NCBI RefSeq assembly: GCF_000970465.2
Contig: NZ_LAJE02000268.1
Coordinates: 1 to 51,756, forward strand
Direction: 5' to 3'
From: Devosia insulae DS-56
GTDB lineage: Bacteria > Pseudomonadota > Alphaproteobacteria > Rhizobiales > Devosiaceae
DNA length: 51,756 nt
The notes below the pieces were generated by a model. The model saw only the letters and a program-made list of their open reading frames with translations, ran no database searches and had not been told where the DNA came from. Numbering within the stretch: position 1 is the first letter of the stretch; each line of letters opens with the position of its first letter. Of the stretch, positions 1 through 8,915 are shown piece after piece. The translations under genes were made by a program, and so were the position numbers.

Positions 1-131
1 GGGGACAGGGGTGGGGGCGCAAAGAGCACCCCCACCCCTGTCCCCTCCCCGCAAGGGGGAGGGAGACCAAAACACCGGCGTCAGTGTTGGCGTCTCCTCC
101 CCCCTTGCGGGGGAGGGACAGGGTGGGGGGT
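1..131. repeat. GC-rich palindromic intergenic repeats
   Basis: A perfect 17-bp inverted repeat (arms 1-17 and 29-45, 11-nt loop) is followed by two facing copies of a CTCCCC-GCAAGG-type element at about 46-64 and 97-118. The arms can pair within and between copies. This is the repeat style common between genes of GC-rich alphaproteobacteria. No coding capacity is evident, and the reading frames open across it are low-complexity artefacts. A role in transcription termination or mRNA protection of the oxidoreductase gene that ends at 164 is possible. Confidence 0.7.
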
Positions 132-163
132 ACTCTTCCCGCACCAGCCTGTCGGTTGTTCCG

Positions 164-1261
164 TCAGGCGATCACCGACTCCTTCAGCGGTGCCGGCCGT
201 TCCACCGGCGTGGTGATCTCCACTGCCCGCCGTTCGCGGCTCGCCGTCTCGAACGCTTCCATCACCTCGAGCACGTGCAGCGCCAGGTCGCCCGAGGCGC
301 GGTGCGGGCGGCCTTCGAGGATGGCGTGCGCCATGTCGGCGACGCCGAGCGAGCGGTAGTTCGCATCGGCATAGGGCAGGGTGTAGGGCACCACCGTCCA
401 GTCCTTCTCGCCCGCCGCGCGCGTCTTCACCTCGCCGCCGAACATGTTCGGGTCCGGCACCAGGACGCTCTGCTTGGTGCCGTAAAGTTCGAACGGCAGG
501 TGCGCGTGGCCCGGCACGTCAAAGCTCAGCGTCACCTGGATGATGGCGCCGGAGTGGAACTGCAAGAGGCCCGCCACATGCGTCGACACCTTCACCGGCA
601 TCAGCTGGCCCTTCTTGGGCTCCGAATAGATCGGCCGTTCCTGCTGCGGCGTGGCGCTCATCGCCTGCACGCTTTTCACCGGGCCGAGCAGGTTGATGAG
701 GTCGGTGATGTAATACGGCCCCATATCGAGCACCGGCCCGCCGCCGACGTCGTAGTAGAACGCCGGATCGGGGTGCCAGCGCTCGTGCCCGGGGCAGGCA
801 AAGAACGCCGTGCCGCCGACGATGTCGCCCACCGCGCCGCTGTCGAGCAGCGCCCGCGCCTCCTGGTGCGCACCACCGAGGAAGGTGTCGGGCGCCGAGC
901 CGGCCCTGAGGCCCGCCTTCGCCGCCGCCGCGGCCAGGGTCTTGCCCTCGGCATAGGTGATGCCGAACGGTTTTTCGCCATAGACGTGCTTGCCCGCCGC
1001 GATGGCGCGAAGGCCCACCTCCACATGCGCCCGGGGGATGGTGAGGTTGACGATAATCTCGATTTTGGGGTCGGCCAAGAGCGCCTCGACCGAGACCGCG
1101 GTGAGCCCGAACTCGGCGGCCTTCTTGTCTGCCACCTCCGGCTTCATGTCGGCGATGGCGATCACCTCCAGCACCGGGAAATCCCGCATCGCCTTGAGGT
1201 ACTGGCTCGAGATATTGCCGCACCCGATAATCCCCACGCCAACGCGACGCTTGCCGTCCAT
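164..1261 (-). CDS. Gfo/Idh/MocA family oxidoreductase
   Basis: A predicted cytosolic NAD(P)-dependent sugar or polyol dehydrogenase of 365 residues. The Rossmann motif G10-x-x-G13-x-G15 opens the protein, and the family EKP motif (E96-K97-P98) is present. The segment near residues 171-187 reads GGGPVLDMGPYY, so a Tyr sits where many members carry the catalytic His; several subfamilies share this variant. The start at 1261 was chosen because the Rossmann fold begins directly after it and a GGAG lies about 10 bases upstream; the frame stays open further upstream but encodes no domain. The gene is divergent from rluA, and nothing nearby fixes its substrate. Confidence 0.9.
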   Translation of the reverse strand: MDGKRRVGVGIIGCGNISSQYLKAMRDFPVLEVIAIADMKPEVADKKAAEFGLTAVSVEALLADPKIEIIVNLTIPRAHVEVGLRAIAAGKHVYGEKPFGITYAEGKTLAAAAAKAGLRAGSAPDTFLGGAHQEARALLDSGAVGDIVGGTAFFACPGHERWHPDPAFYYDVGGGPVLDMGPYYITDLINLLGPVKSVQAMSATPQQERPIYSEPKKGQLMPVKVSTHVAGLLQFHSGAIIQVTLSFDVPGHAHLPFELYGTKQSVLVPDPNMFGGEVKTRAAGEKDWTVVPYTLPYADANYRSLGVADMAHAILEGRPHRASGDLALHVLEVMEAFETASRERRAVEITTPVERPAPLKESVIA

Positions 1262-1415
1262 AGTCTTGTGTCTCCGTCCCTGTCGGTAAACCGGCCGCTC
1301 CGCCCGCGCGGGCGCGCCGCTCCAATCTTCAAGGCAGCATCGCCGCAATTGGCGACGATTGCCAGAGGCAATGAGGTACGTAACGCAAGGTTTCTCACCG
1401 TCGCCCGATCCTGCT

Positions 1416-2096
1416 ATGAGCGGCGCGATGCTCAATCCCGTCCCCACCAGTTTCGACTATCGCCCGCCGACCGAGCCATGGCTCACCGTGGTGCATGCCG
1501 ACGACGATATCGTTGTGCTCGACAAGCCCTCGGGCCTGCTCTCGGTCGCCGGCAAGGACCCGGCTTTGGCAGATTGCCTGGAAGCGCGGGTCAAAGCGCG
1601 CTGGCCCAGCGCCGCCATGGCGCACCGGCTCGACAAGGACACGTCGGGCGTCCTGGTGATGTGTCTGAACAAAAGAGCGCTCGGCCATGTCGGCCAGGAA
1701 TTCGAGCAGCGCCGCGCCAAAAAGTCATACGTGGCAAGGGTCTGGGGCGATGTCGAAGCCGACGAGGGCCGCGTCGACCTGCCGCTCGCCACCGATTGGG
1801 AGAATAAGCCGCGCCAGCGCGTCGACTATGAGCGGGGACGCGCCAGCGTCACCGACTGGACGGTCGAGGCGCGCGAAGGCGGCATCACCCGGGTGCGGCT
1901 CTATCCGCTCACCGGCCGCACCCATCAGCTGCGCGTCCACATGCTGGAGCTCGGCCACCCGATCCTCGGCGACCCCTTCTACTCGACCGGCGAAGCCTTC
2001 GCCGCCGCCGACCGGCTGCAGCTCCACGCCGAGGAACTGGGCTTCAATCACCCTCAAGGACACTGGGTGAATTTCCGCGTTCGGGCGCCATTCTGA
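1416..2096 (+). CDS. rluA: RluA-type rRNA/tRNA pseudouridine synthase
   Basis: Predicted dual-specificity pseudouridine synthase; the E. coli enzyme modifies U746 of 23S rRNA and U32 of some tRNAs. The 226-residue length is close to E. coli RluA (219). Diagnostic stretches are EPWL near the N-terminus, KPSGLLSV (37-44), the catalytic HRLDKDTSG (70-78, catalytic D73), YVARVWG, and GRTHQLRVHM followed by GHPILGD. There is no S4 domain, as expected for RluA rather than RluC or RluD. An alternative ATG at 1428 has a slightly better GAG-rich upstream sequence. The gene is divergent from the oxidoreductase and shows nothing odd. Confidence 0.88.
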   Translation: MSGAMLNPVPTSFDYRPPTEPWLTVVHADDDIVVLDKPSGLLSVAGKDPALADCLEARVKARWPSAAMAHRLDKDTSGVLVMCLNKRALGHVGQEFEQRRAKKSYVARVWGDVEADEGRVDLPLATDWENKPRQRVDYERGRASVTDWTVEAREGGITRVRLYPLTGRTHQLRVHMLELGHPILGDPFYSTGEAFAAADRLQLHAEELGFNHPQGHWVNFRVRAPF

Positions 2097-2215
2097 GCCA
2101 TCGCGGCCGGGTCGGCTGTCACGAAATCGTCATTGGAGTGCCGGATTGAGGCCTGAAACGGGCCATTTCCGCCTTTTAGCGTCGCCATCGTCTCAACCCG
2201 AGCTCGGAGAGAACG

Positions 2216-2863
2216 ATGAGCGAGATCAAGGACCGGCAGGACGCCGCTTCCGATATCGACCCGATCGTCGCCGCCCTGGCAGATGGCATGGCGAACGACA
2301 CGGCGAACGACATTTGGGCAGCCGCGGCGGTGGAGGGCTTTGACCAAGCGGCCGAACCGCTCGACGCCGAGGCTGAACCAGTTGCCGTCGAAGCCGAGCT
2401 GCCGCACAGCGACGCGGCCGAGCCGCCTGCCACCGAGCTCGCTGCCACTGACGAACTCGTCGAGAGCGAGCCGGCAGCAGCTGAACCGGTGGCCGATGCT
2501 GTTGCCGATTTCGGTGACGAAGCCCCAGCCGAAGCCATCGCTTCCGCCGACATCGCCGACGCCATCGAAGCCGCTCCGCTGGACGAGGCGCCCCAACTGC
2601 TCGCTACCAACGCCTTCGAGCACATGCCGGCCGCCTATGCCGACACCATCGTCGAACTCGATGTCGCGGCCGACAGCGGCGACGACGAGGCGCCGCTGCT
2701 CGATGTCGACCTCGAGGATGGCATCGCCTCGGTGTTCGCCGCGCTCCACGCTGCGCAACAGGACCATGCACCGGTTGAGCCGCTCGGCGATCTCGAGGCC
2801 GCCGACGGCGTCACTTTCCGGCTGCTCGGCGAACTCGATCGCCTCTGGCACCGCGCCGCCTGA
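2216..2863 (+). CDS. Acidic Ala/Glu/Asp-rich hypothetical protein
   Basis: A 215-residue protein that I do not assign to a family. It is strongly acidic and rich in Ala, Glu, Asp and Pro up to about residue 170, which suggests an extended or disordered protein. A short, more ordered C-terminus (LLGELDRLWHRAA) may be the only folded or amphipathic part. No signal peptide or membrane segment is seen. A GGAGAG sits 5 bases before the ATG, which favours this frame over the long antisense frame opposite it. It stands alone between rluA and the tRNA gene. Confidence 0.7.
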   Translation: MSEIKDRQDAASDIDPIVAALADGMANDTANDIWAAAAVEGFDQAAEPLDAEAEPVAVEAELPHSDAAEPPATELAATDELVESEPAAAEPVADAVADFGDEAPAEAIASADIADAIEAAPLDEAPQLLATNAFEHMPAAYADTIVELDVAADSGDDEAPLLDVDLEDGIASVFAALHAAQQDHAPVEPLGDLEAADGVTFRLLGELDRLWHRAA

Positions 2864-2943
2864 GCTTTCCCACCGGTCGGCTCACTCTGAGCCGGCCCGT
2901 GTCTTGCACTCGTCGCACCAATCGCCTATTGCCTAGTCCCGCT

Positions 2944-3020
<77 letters not shown>

Positions 3021-3145
3021 ATCTTCCTACCGCTCGAAGACAAGACTGCGCAGGCAGGGTCCGCCATCGACCCGACGCGGACACCGGAACGTTCAGCGCG
3101 TCTCGCGACGGCACGTCGAAGTTCGCCAGATCGGGACGCTCCACG

Positions 3146-3604
3146 CTATCGCGCCATGTCGTTGAGATCTTTCGCGAGATTTTCGAATAGTGCGTCCAAC
3201 GTGCCTGGGCCGCCAAAAGCGTAGATGCTGACTCGATCCAGCGCAGCCAAAAGCCGCGGCGGAGGAAGGTCAGCGTCCTCCAGGAGGAGGGCGATCGGTT
3301 TGCCGGCAAGCGCGGTTTCGTGCGCTTCCATGGCGATCGAATGCCCTGAGATATCTTGTGCACTCGCGGGCCGGGCGATCACTGCAATCGTTGCATCGGT
3401 CTTGCCGATCCTGTCCCGGATTTCCTGGGCAAAGGGATGCGCAGCCAGGCGGTCGAGCCGTTCGGAATATGTGGGCAAAACGAGCTGCATGCCATGTGCC
3501 TTGGCCGTGGCCTCAAGTTCGGCAAACAACCAGCCGACCCGAGGCGCCAGCTCAGCTCCGGGCCGCAGCACCGGACCTGCGACGTATACGGTAAACGATG
3601 CCAT
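3146..3604 (-). CDS. Nucleoside 2-deoxyribosyltransferase-like protein
   Basis: A small 152-residue protein with the Rossmann-like fold signature of nucleoside 2-deoxyribosyltransferases: VYVAGP at residues 6-11, the TDATIAV segment with D70, and MEAHETALAGKP with E93, matching the family positions of the catalytic Asp and Glu. Known members cleave the N-glycosidic bond of nucleosides; related folds (TIR, DRHyd) act as nucleotide-degrading effectors in conflict systems. The start at 3604 has GGGG at 9-base spacing; an in-frame ATG at 3610 is the alternative. It lies 31 bases after the phosphoesterase stop on the same strand, so the two probably share a transcript. The substrate is not known. 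Confidence 0.75.
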   Translation of the reverse strand: MASFTVYVAGPVLRPGAELAPRVGWLFAELEATAKAHGMQLVLPTYSERLDRLAAHPFAQEIRDRIGKTDATIAVIARPASAQDISGHSIAMEAHETALAGKPIALLLEDADLPPPRLLAALDRVSIYAFGGPGTLDALFENLAKDLNDMAR

Positions 3605-3635
3605 GTTCATCTACCCCGATAAATCTCGAACGGCC

Positions 3636-5165
3636 TCATTGGGCCGACTGACTGTTGAGCATCGGCACGTAGACATGTGAGATGCACGATGTGCCATCGG
3701 AAAAGTTCATCTCGGCCTGCAGCAGTGCCCCACCCCAATAGGCGAATATCGCGCGGAAATCCGGATCGTCCTGTTTGGTCACGCTGACACTGGGGAACCA
3801 CTTGTCACCGCCGGACCAGGTTACGGCACTGACTTCCGGCCCTGCTGCAGCCGGGTGGTGGGCGCGGTGGGGATGATGGACGATGCGCAGGTGCACTTCG
3901 GCCGTTTGCCCCGGCAACATCGCCGGGAGAATTTCCGCGACAGGGAAATAGCCATGCGTCCGCGCGTATTCTGCCTGACGCGCAAGGTTTACGTCCGAGT
4001 TCGTCGCGACGCGTGGTCCGTAGCGCATGCTGGTCGACTGCGGCGATGCCTGGCGCCGCCGCGCATAGTGATGGCGATCGTCGATGCCGAGGGTTTTCCA
4101 GTGCCACTGATCCGGCATCAGTTCGCTGCCGTTTTCCTTGAAACGCACGAGGCCGCGCGTGACGACCTGGACCCGTGTCGTCCCCTCCTGCGCGCACCAA
4201 TGAACGCGGATGCGGTTGTAGCATTGCGTGGCGATCTGCGGCGACGGCAACTCCGTCGAACCGCACGTGCCGCCGGCGACAATGAACAGTGAATGATCGT
4301 TGGTGCGGACGAAGGCATTACGAACATCTTCGCGAAATGTGTGCGGGTAATGCTTGTGACCATGCAGCACAACGTGAAAGCCGTGTTCATGCAGCATCGG
4401 CAGCAGCTTGTCCGCCCCGGTGATCGCATCGTAGCCGCGGCCAGCCTCGGCGCTTGACGGCAGGAGGACCGGGTGATGGTGGACCATCGCGATCTTTATG
4501 TAGTCGCGCACGACATCAGGTGGCAGCCGCTCCAACTCCTGGCGTGCCCAGGCGAGTTGCGTCGGATGCAGGTCGCCGCGCGACTGCTCTCCGGTCTCTG
4601 CCATTACCTTCGTTTCGGTGTTGAGACTTAGAACGACTGTCCTGGTGTCGTGAGAGATTTGCACGCCGCCGAACTTCGCGGCGTCCTCCGCCTTGTGAAC
4701 CTTGTTCGTGACGCGAGTCAGAAAGCCGGCATACTGATCCCAACGCTCTACATCATCTCTCGACGTCCAGTTGAGGTCGTGATTGCCGGGACAAAAATGT
4801 ATCCGGTCGGGCTTCTTGAGGCCGAGTTCCGGGTCATTGCGAAGACGCTCGACCAGTCTCTCGGCTTGGCGGAACTCGTCGAGCGTCCCCTTTTGCGTGA
4901 GGTCGCCCGAAATACAGACGAGCTTCGGGAACGGCGGAAACTTGAACGCCGGATTCCCGATCTCTTCCGATGCAATGATCGTCGGCAGTTCCGGTTGCTG
5001 CGCCGGATCGGTCAAATCCACAATCAGCTTGTCAGCAAGTGTCGGCATGCCATGCGCCGCCGCCTGTCTCCCGTCAGCGGTTGGCTCCATGGTAAAAACA
5101 TGGCGCGCGCCATAGTGCAGGTCCGACAGATGAATGATTTCAACGTAAGTAGCGTCGTTGTTCAT
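3636..5165 (-). CDS. Calcineurin-like metallophosphoesterase with C-terminal extension
   Basis: A predicted cytosolic two-metal phosphoesterase of 509 residues. All metal-binding blocks are present in order: D15-L-H17, G87-D88, G127-N-H-D130, H229-H230 and G269-H-K-H272. The catalytic domain ends near residue 330, and about 180 further residues follow. The last 110 look beta-rich and are unassigned; they may bind a partner or ligand. There is no signal peptide, so the enzyme is probably intracellular. The next gene encodes a deoxyribosyltransferase-like protein, suggesting that the pair acts on nucleic acid or nucleotides. The Shine-Dalgarno is weak. Whether it is a nuclease or a small-molecule phosphodiesterase cannot be told from sequence. 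Confidence 0.85.
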   Translation of the reverse strand: MNNDATYVEIIHLSDLHYGARHVFTMEPTADGRQAAAHGMPTLADKLIVDLTDPAQQPELPTIIASEEIGNPAFKFPPFPKLVCISGDLTQKGTLDEFRQAERLVERLRNDPELGLKKPDRIHFCPGNHDLNWTSRDDVERWDQYAGFLTRVTNKVHKAEDAAKFGGVQISHDTRTVVLSLNTETKVMAETGEQSRGDLHPTQLAWARQELERLPPDVVRDYIKIAMVHHHPVLLPSSAEAGRGYDAITGADKLLPMLHEHGFHVVLHGHKHYPHTFREDVRNAFVRTNDHSLFIVAGGTCGSTELPSPQIATQCYNRIRVHWCAQEGTTRVQVVTRGLVRFKENGSELMPDQWHWKTLGIDDRHHYARRRQASPQSTSMRYGPRVATNSDVNLARQAEYARTHGYFPVAEILPAMLPGQTAEVHLRIVHHPHRAHHPAAAGPEVSAVTWSGGDKWFPSVSVTKQDDPDFRAIFAYWGGALLQAEMNFSDGTSCISHVYVPMLNSQSAQ

Positions 5166-5250
5166 GATGCGCCGGTTGGTTGGTTTGCGCCCCTTTCTAT
5201 TGTTATGCCTTGGTTTTGCGCCTGCACCAAGTAGATGCGTGGATCGTCAA

Positions 5251-5262
5251 GGGATTAATCCC
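5251..5262. promoter_or_regulatory. 12-bp perfect palindrome upstream of the phosphoesterase gene
   Basis: GGGATTAATCCC is a perfect dyad lying 86 bases upstream of the phosphoesterase start codon and just beyond the rsmC stop. It is the only clear dyad in this 115-base gap, which is more AT-rich than its surroundings and presumably holds the cassette promoter. It could be an operator; no regulator gene is adjacent. Confidence 0.3.
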
Positions 5263-5280
5263 CGCGTGATGATCGTCCGG

Positions 5281-6291
5281 CTACTTCGTCGCCAGCAGAA
5301 CTTTGAACGTGCCATTTTCTGCCAGCACGGAGACCGTTTTGAAGCTCGCCTTCAGCGTGCGTTCGTACGGCAGGTGCCGGTTGGCGACGAAGACCAGCTT
5401 GCCGCCGCTGCGGAGTGCTGCCGCGGCCACGTTCAGGAATGTGGCTCCGAGCTCGACATCCTGAATGCCCTCGCGATGGAACGGCGGGTTGGTGACGATC
5501 CAGTCGTAACTGCCGCGACCAACGCCATCGCGCACGTCGGACCAATGGTACCGGATCTGTCGAGTGTCGCCCAAGGGAGCCAGATTCGCTCTGGCCATAT
5601 CCAACGCGAGCTTCTCGGCCTCAAACAGATCGAGCTGCCGAATGGCCGGGTACCGAGTAAGCAGCGACCAGCTCAAAAACCCCCATCCGGCGCCAAGGTC
5701 CCCGACCACGCCGGCAATGCCCGGAGGAAGATGCGCCACCAGAAATTCTGATCCGGCATCGACCCGATCCCAGCTGAAGGTCCCGGGGACCGCGACGAAC
5801 GGGGTGTTGGCGATCGGCCGGGGTGTGGCGTAGGAGAGCCACGGGCTCCAGGCATCGAGGTCTTCCTCGGCACGCGCCAGCCAGAAGATCCGGCACTTGG
5901 CTTTCGACAGGCTCCCCAGCAACGGGGCAAGCTTGGCCACGGCCTTCTCGTAGGTCGCGGCCCCCAGCGAATTCTGGCCGGCGCAGACCAAGACCCCGCC
6001 GTTCGAAAGGTGGCTGTAGGCCCGTGCAATGTTCGCGAAAGTCTCGAGCTTGTGCTGGGTGAGCACGCAAAGTCCGAGGCTATGGCGACCTTCAAGCTGG
6101 GCGGTGGTGCGGATGCCCGCCTGCCGCAACCGCTCGAAGGCCGGCTGATAAGTCTGTTCAGCCACAAGGCTTCGGCCGAATGTCGCTTCGAGAGATGGAC
6201 TGAAATCTCCCCGGATCAGGAAGCCCTCGTCCACCGCGAGGAGGCCCTGACGAAACGGCAGGGTTATGACGTCGAGAACACCCTGGCTCAT
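5281..6291 (-). CDS. rsmC: RsmC-type 16S rRNA guanine-N2 methyltransferase
   Basis: Predicted to methylate G1207 of 16S rRNA using S-adenosylmethionine. The 336 residues match the duplicated RsmC architecture: a degenerate N-terminal half, then PGTFSWDRVDAGSEFL, the SAM-binding GDLGAGWG (197-204) and the catalytic N268-P-P-F271. The start at 6291 has GGGAG a few bases upstream; an open frame continues to 6327 but adds no conserved residues. It is co-directional with the phosphoesterase cassette downstream (115-base gap) but is a housekeeping gene, so it probably marks the boundary of the inserted cassette. Confidence 0.85.
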   Translation of the reverse strand: MSQGVLDVITLPFRQGLLAVDEGFLIRGDFSPSLEATFGRSLVAEQTYQPAFERLRQAGIRTTAQLEGRHSLGLCVLTQHKLETFANIARAYSHLSNGGVLVCAGQNSLGAATYEKAVAKLAPLLGSLSKAKCRIFWLARAEEDLDAWSPWLSYATPRPIANTPFVAVPGTFSWDRVDAGSEFLVAHLPPGIAGVVGDLGAGWGFLSWSLLTRYPAIRQLDLFEAEKLALDMARANLAPLGDTRQIRYHWSDVRDGVGRGSYDWIVTNPPFHREGIQDVELGATFLNVAAAALRSGGKLVFVANRHLPYERTLKASFKTVSVLAENGTFKVLLATK

Positions 6292-6467
6292 ACCGCTCCC
6301 AGCCACTGGCCAACGCTGAAGGGCCAACCTCTAGCTGCCCGCCACCCGCTACGCAAACTCCACCTCCCGGTGGCAGTCGAAGGTTGGGTCGCGGCGGCGG
6401 CGTGGCGGCACCGCATCGATATCGTGCCCTCTTCCACCGGCACCGATCTGTCAGGCATAAGCAGCGC

Positions 6468-7763
6468 ATGAACGAAGATTCCAGGCAGCGGCTGCTGATC
6501 GCGGACCAGTCGCTGCGCGACCTCGACGGCCATCACTTCGAGTACGATTTCGCTGTCGCAGCCGCGGCCCGATCGCTTGGGCTCGCACCCGTCATTCTGG
6601 CCAACCTCGACTACCGCGCGGGCGACGCCCTTGGGGCGCCGGTGGTGCCGTGGTTCCGGCAGGATTGGCTGGCGGCGCGCCGTGGCCCAGCCGCGCGCTT
6701 TCTGCTCCATGTGCTGGCCCGGCTGCCGAGCGGGCTTCGTCATTTGGTGATCGGCATCGGCGGCGGCGCCAGGCGCTGGCTGGCGCGCCGCAGCGCTCGA
6801 AGGGTTCCGGCGCTGCCGTCATTTGGCCGAGAGCTGCACGCCGGTCTCACGGCGCAGGCCGTCCGCGCTGACGATCACGTGTTCATCCACACCGTCGCCA
6901 TCAGTGAGTTGCACGCCGTGATCGCGGCGCTCGAGGCGCAGCCGGAACTCCCCTATATCCACGTCGTGCTGCGCCGCGATGCCGATGAGCCATTCGTCCG
7001 CGACGATCCATGGGGCGGTGTCGGCGCCGCCATCGAGCGCGCCAGGGCTACGCCACAGTTGCGGCGAAAGCTCTGCTTTTATGCCGACACGCCACAGCTT
7101 GCCGACCAGTACAATGCCATCATCGGCAGCAGCGAAGTCGCCGTGTTGCCGGTGCCGCATGCCTTGCCGGCGACGCCGGCTGCCGAACGGCCGGCCCGGC
7201 CGCCACTACGCCTCGTCTATCTGGGCAACGCCCGGACCGAAAAAGGCTTCCACCTGCTGGCCGCAGCGATGGACGAGCTGCGGGAGACGCACCTCAGCAC
7301 CGGACGGATTCAGCTGATCGCCCAGGCGAATGCGCCGCAGAGCCTCGACCAGGAGCTGATCGTCAACGCGCGGCGGCGATTGTCGTCCTACAGCAGCGAA
7401 GAGGTCCAGCTGATCGACGCGCAGCTTTCCATCGCCGAGTTCCAGGCGCTGCTGTTCAGCGCCGATATCGTGCTGCTGCCCTATGACGCCCGGCTCTACC
7501 GGCGGCGCAGTTCGGGCATCCTGGTGCAGGCGATGGTGGCGGGAAAGCCGGTGGTCGTGCCGGCCGACAGCTGGCTGGCCGCCGAGGCAGGCCCGGCGGT
7601 GAGCTCGCAATTCTCGCCCGCCGTACCCCTCTCGGCCGCCATTGCCGAAGCCGTGGAGACGTTTGCCGAGCGCAGTGCCATGGCGCGGCACGGGGCCGCC
7701 GAGGCGCGGGCGAAACACAGTGCCGACGCTTTGGTGGCGCAGCTGATTGAGGCTGCGCGCTAG
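6468..7763 (+). CDS. Glycosyltransferase (GT-B, GT4-like)
   Basis: A 431-residue predicted cytosolic glycosyltransferase of GT-B fold. The C-terminal half holds the recognisable part: LVYLGNARTEKGFHLLAAAM, a strand-loop near the nucleotide-sugar site, and LLPYDARLYRRRSSGILVQA, followed by GKPVVVP. The N-terminal acceptor domain is divergent. The ATG at 6468 is the first in a plausible protein context; the frame is open upstream without conserved residues. Its stop overlaps the convergent glycosyltransferase gene by 4 bases. It is the first gene of the polysaccharide locus, and donor and acceptor are unknown. Confidence 0.75.
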   Translation: MNEDSRQRLLIADQSLRDLDGHHFEYDFAVAAAARSLGLAPVILANLDYRAGDALGAPVVPWFRQDWLAARRGPAARFLLHVLARLPSGLRHLVIGIGGGARRWLARRSARRVPALPSFGRELHAGLTAQAVRADDHVFIHTVAISELHAVIAALEAQPELPYIHVVLRRDADEPFVRDDPWGGVGAAIERARATPQLRRKLCFYADTPQLADQYNAIIGSSEVAVLPVPHALPATPAAERPARPPLRLVYLGNARTEKGFHLLAAAMDELRETHLSTGRIQLIAQANAPQSLDQELIVNARRRLSSYSSEEVQLIDAQLSIAEFQALLFSADIVLLPYDARLYRRRSSGILVQAMVAGKPVVVPADSWLAAEAGPAVSSQFSPAVPLSAAIAEAVETFAERSAMARHGAAEARAKHSADALVAQLIEAAR

Positions 7764-8851
7764 GCCGAGAGGCGGTCGACGATCCGCCGGAGCAGCGTGC
7801 GCATCGAGCGCGAGTCGGCCGTGGCGCTGAGCCGCTCGCTGATTGCTTCGAGCAGCTGGGGGTCGCGGGCCAGGCGGTCGATCGCCGTGGCGAGGGCGTG
7901 TGCATCCTGCCCGGGCGCGAGAACCCCGGTTTCGCCATCCGTGACTTGCTCGATGATGCCCCCCACGGGAAACGCCACAACCGGCAGGCCCGCCGCAAAA
8001 GCCAGCGCGGCGACGCCCGACTGGCTGGCTTCGCGATAGGGCAGGACGACCGCGTCATGCGTATCGAGCAGGTCGCCGATCTCGGTTTCGCTGAGCCACT
8101 TGTTGATCAGCCGCGTGCCGGTCGCCGCGATGAGCGGGGCGAGCGATTTCGTGTCGCCCTGTCCTGCAATGGTGAGGCGCGCCACCGGGGCGCTCGTCGT
8201 GAGCGCCAGCATGGCCTCGAGCAAGGTATCGACGCCCTTGTAGGCGTGGATCCGGCCCAGAAACAGCAGGGCCAGTGGGCCGCTGTGGGGCTGCCGCTGG
8301 CGTGTGCCCGACCTTGGCAGCGCCTCCATATCCGGATGGAACAGCGGCAGGACTCGGTCGCGGGGGAGCCCCGCAGCAACCAGCGTTCCGGCGACGCTGT
8401 GGGACAGCGTGATGGTCAGGTCCGCTGCGAAGGCCTCGGAGCGCAGCCAGCGCGTCAGCCGGGCCTTCGGGTCGCCGAGATGCGGGGCCGCGTCATGGAT
8501 GATGGTGGCATAGCGGATGCCAAGCGCTCTGATCGGAGCGAGCAGCAGCGGCGTCCAGACATGCGGCATGACCGTCAGCACGACGTCGGGTCGCTCGCGG
8601 CGCAGGTAGGTCAACAGCTTCCGCCGAGCCGCCCCGAAATTGAGGATTGCACCAAACGGCGCTTGCCGGCTGAACGTATCGATCGTTGTAACCTTGGCGG
8701 CGAAGGGTTCGAAAGCCTCGGGCAGTTCGTTGTGCGATGACAGCACCAACCGGACATCGAGGTCAGGCAGGTCGGCGGCAGCCCGCAACAGGCCAAGGCT
8801 GAGGTGCAGCGACGCTCCGCGTTTGCCGAGATTAAGGAGCACGAGTTTCAC
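7760..8851 (-). CDS. Glycosyltransferase family 4-like
   Basis: A 363-residue GT-B glycosyltransferase. It begins KLVLLNLGKRGASLHLSLG, has LLFLGRIHAYKGVDTLLEAM near the middle (donor domain start) and VVLPYREASQSGVAALAFAA followed by GLPVVAFPVGGI at the nucleotide-sugar site. The start is a GTG at 8851 with GGAGGGCGTC immediately upstream; an upstream in-frame TTG at 8878 has no ribosome site. It is the last gene of a minus-strand unit after the epimerase and hddA, separated from hddA by 64 bases, so it may transfer the heptose made by this cluster. Confidence 0.82.
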   Translation of the reverse strand: MKLVLLNLGKRGASLHLSLGLLRAAADLPDLDVRLVLSSHNELPEAFEPFAAKVTTIDTFSRQAPFGAILNFGAARRKLLTYLRRERPDVVLTVMPHVWTPLLLAPIRALGIRYATIIHDAAPHLGDPKARLTRWLRSEAFAADLTITLSHSVAGTLVAAGLPRDRVLPLFHPDMEALPRSGTRQRQPHSGPLALLFLGRIHAYKGVDTLLEAMLALTTSAPVARLTIAGQGDTKSLAPLIAATGTRLINKWLSETEIGDLLDTHDAVVLPYREASQSGVAALAFAAGLPVVAFPVGGIIEQVTDGETGVLAPGQDAHALATAIDRLARDPQLLEAISERLSATADSRSMRTLLRRIVDRLSA

Positions 8852-8915
8852 GACGCCCTCCGTCTCACCTGGGGCCAAGCTTCCGTCACCTGGCCGCCCG
8901 GCATTCCCGCCGAAC

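Noticed and set aside
2054-2851. Minus-strand frame opposite the acidic protein
   Set aside because: It lacks a ribosome site, whereas the plus frame has GGAGAG before its ATG; the plus frame is preferred, with some doubt.
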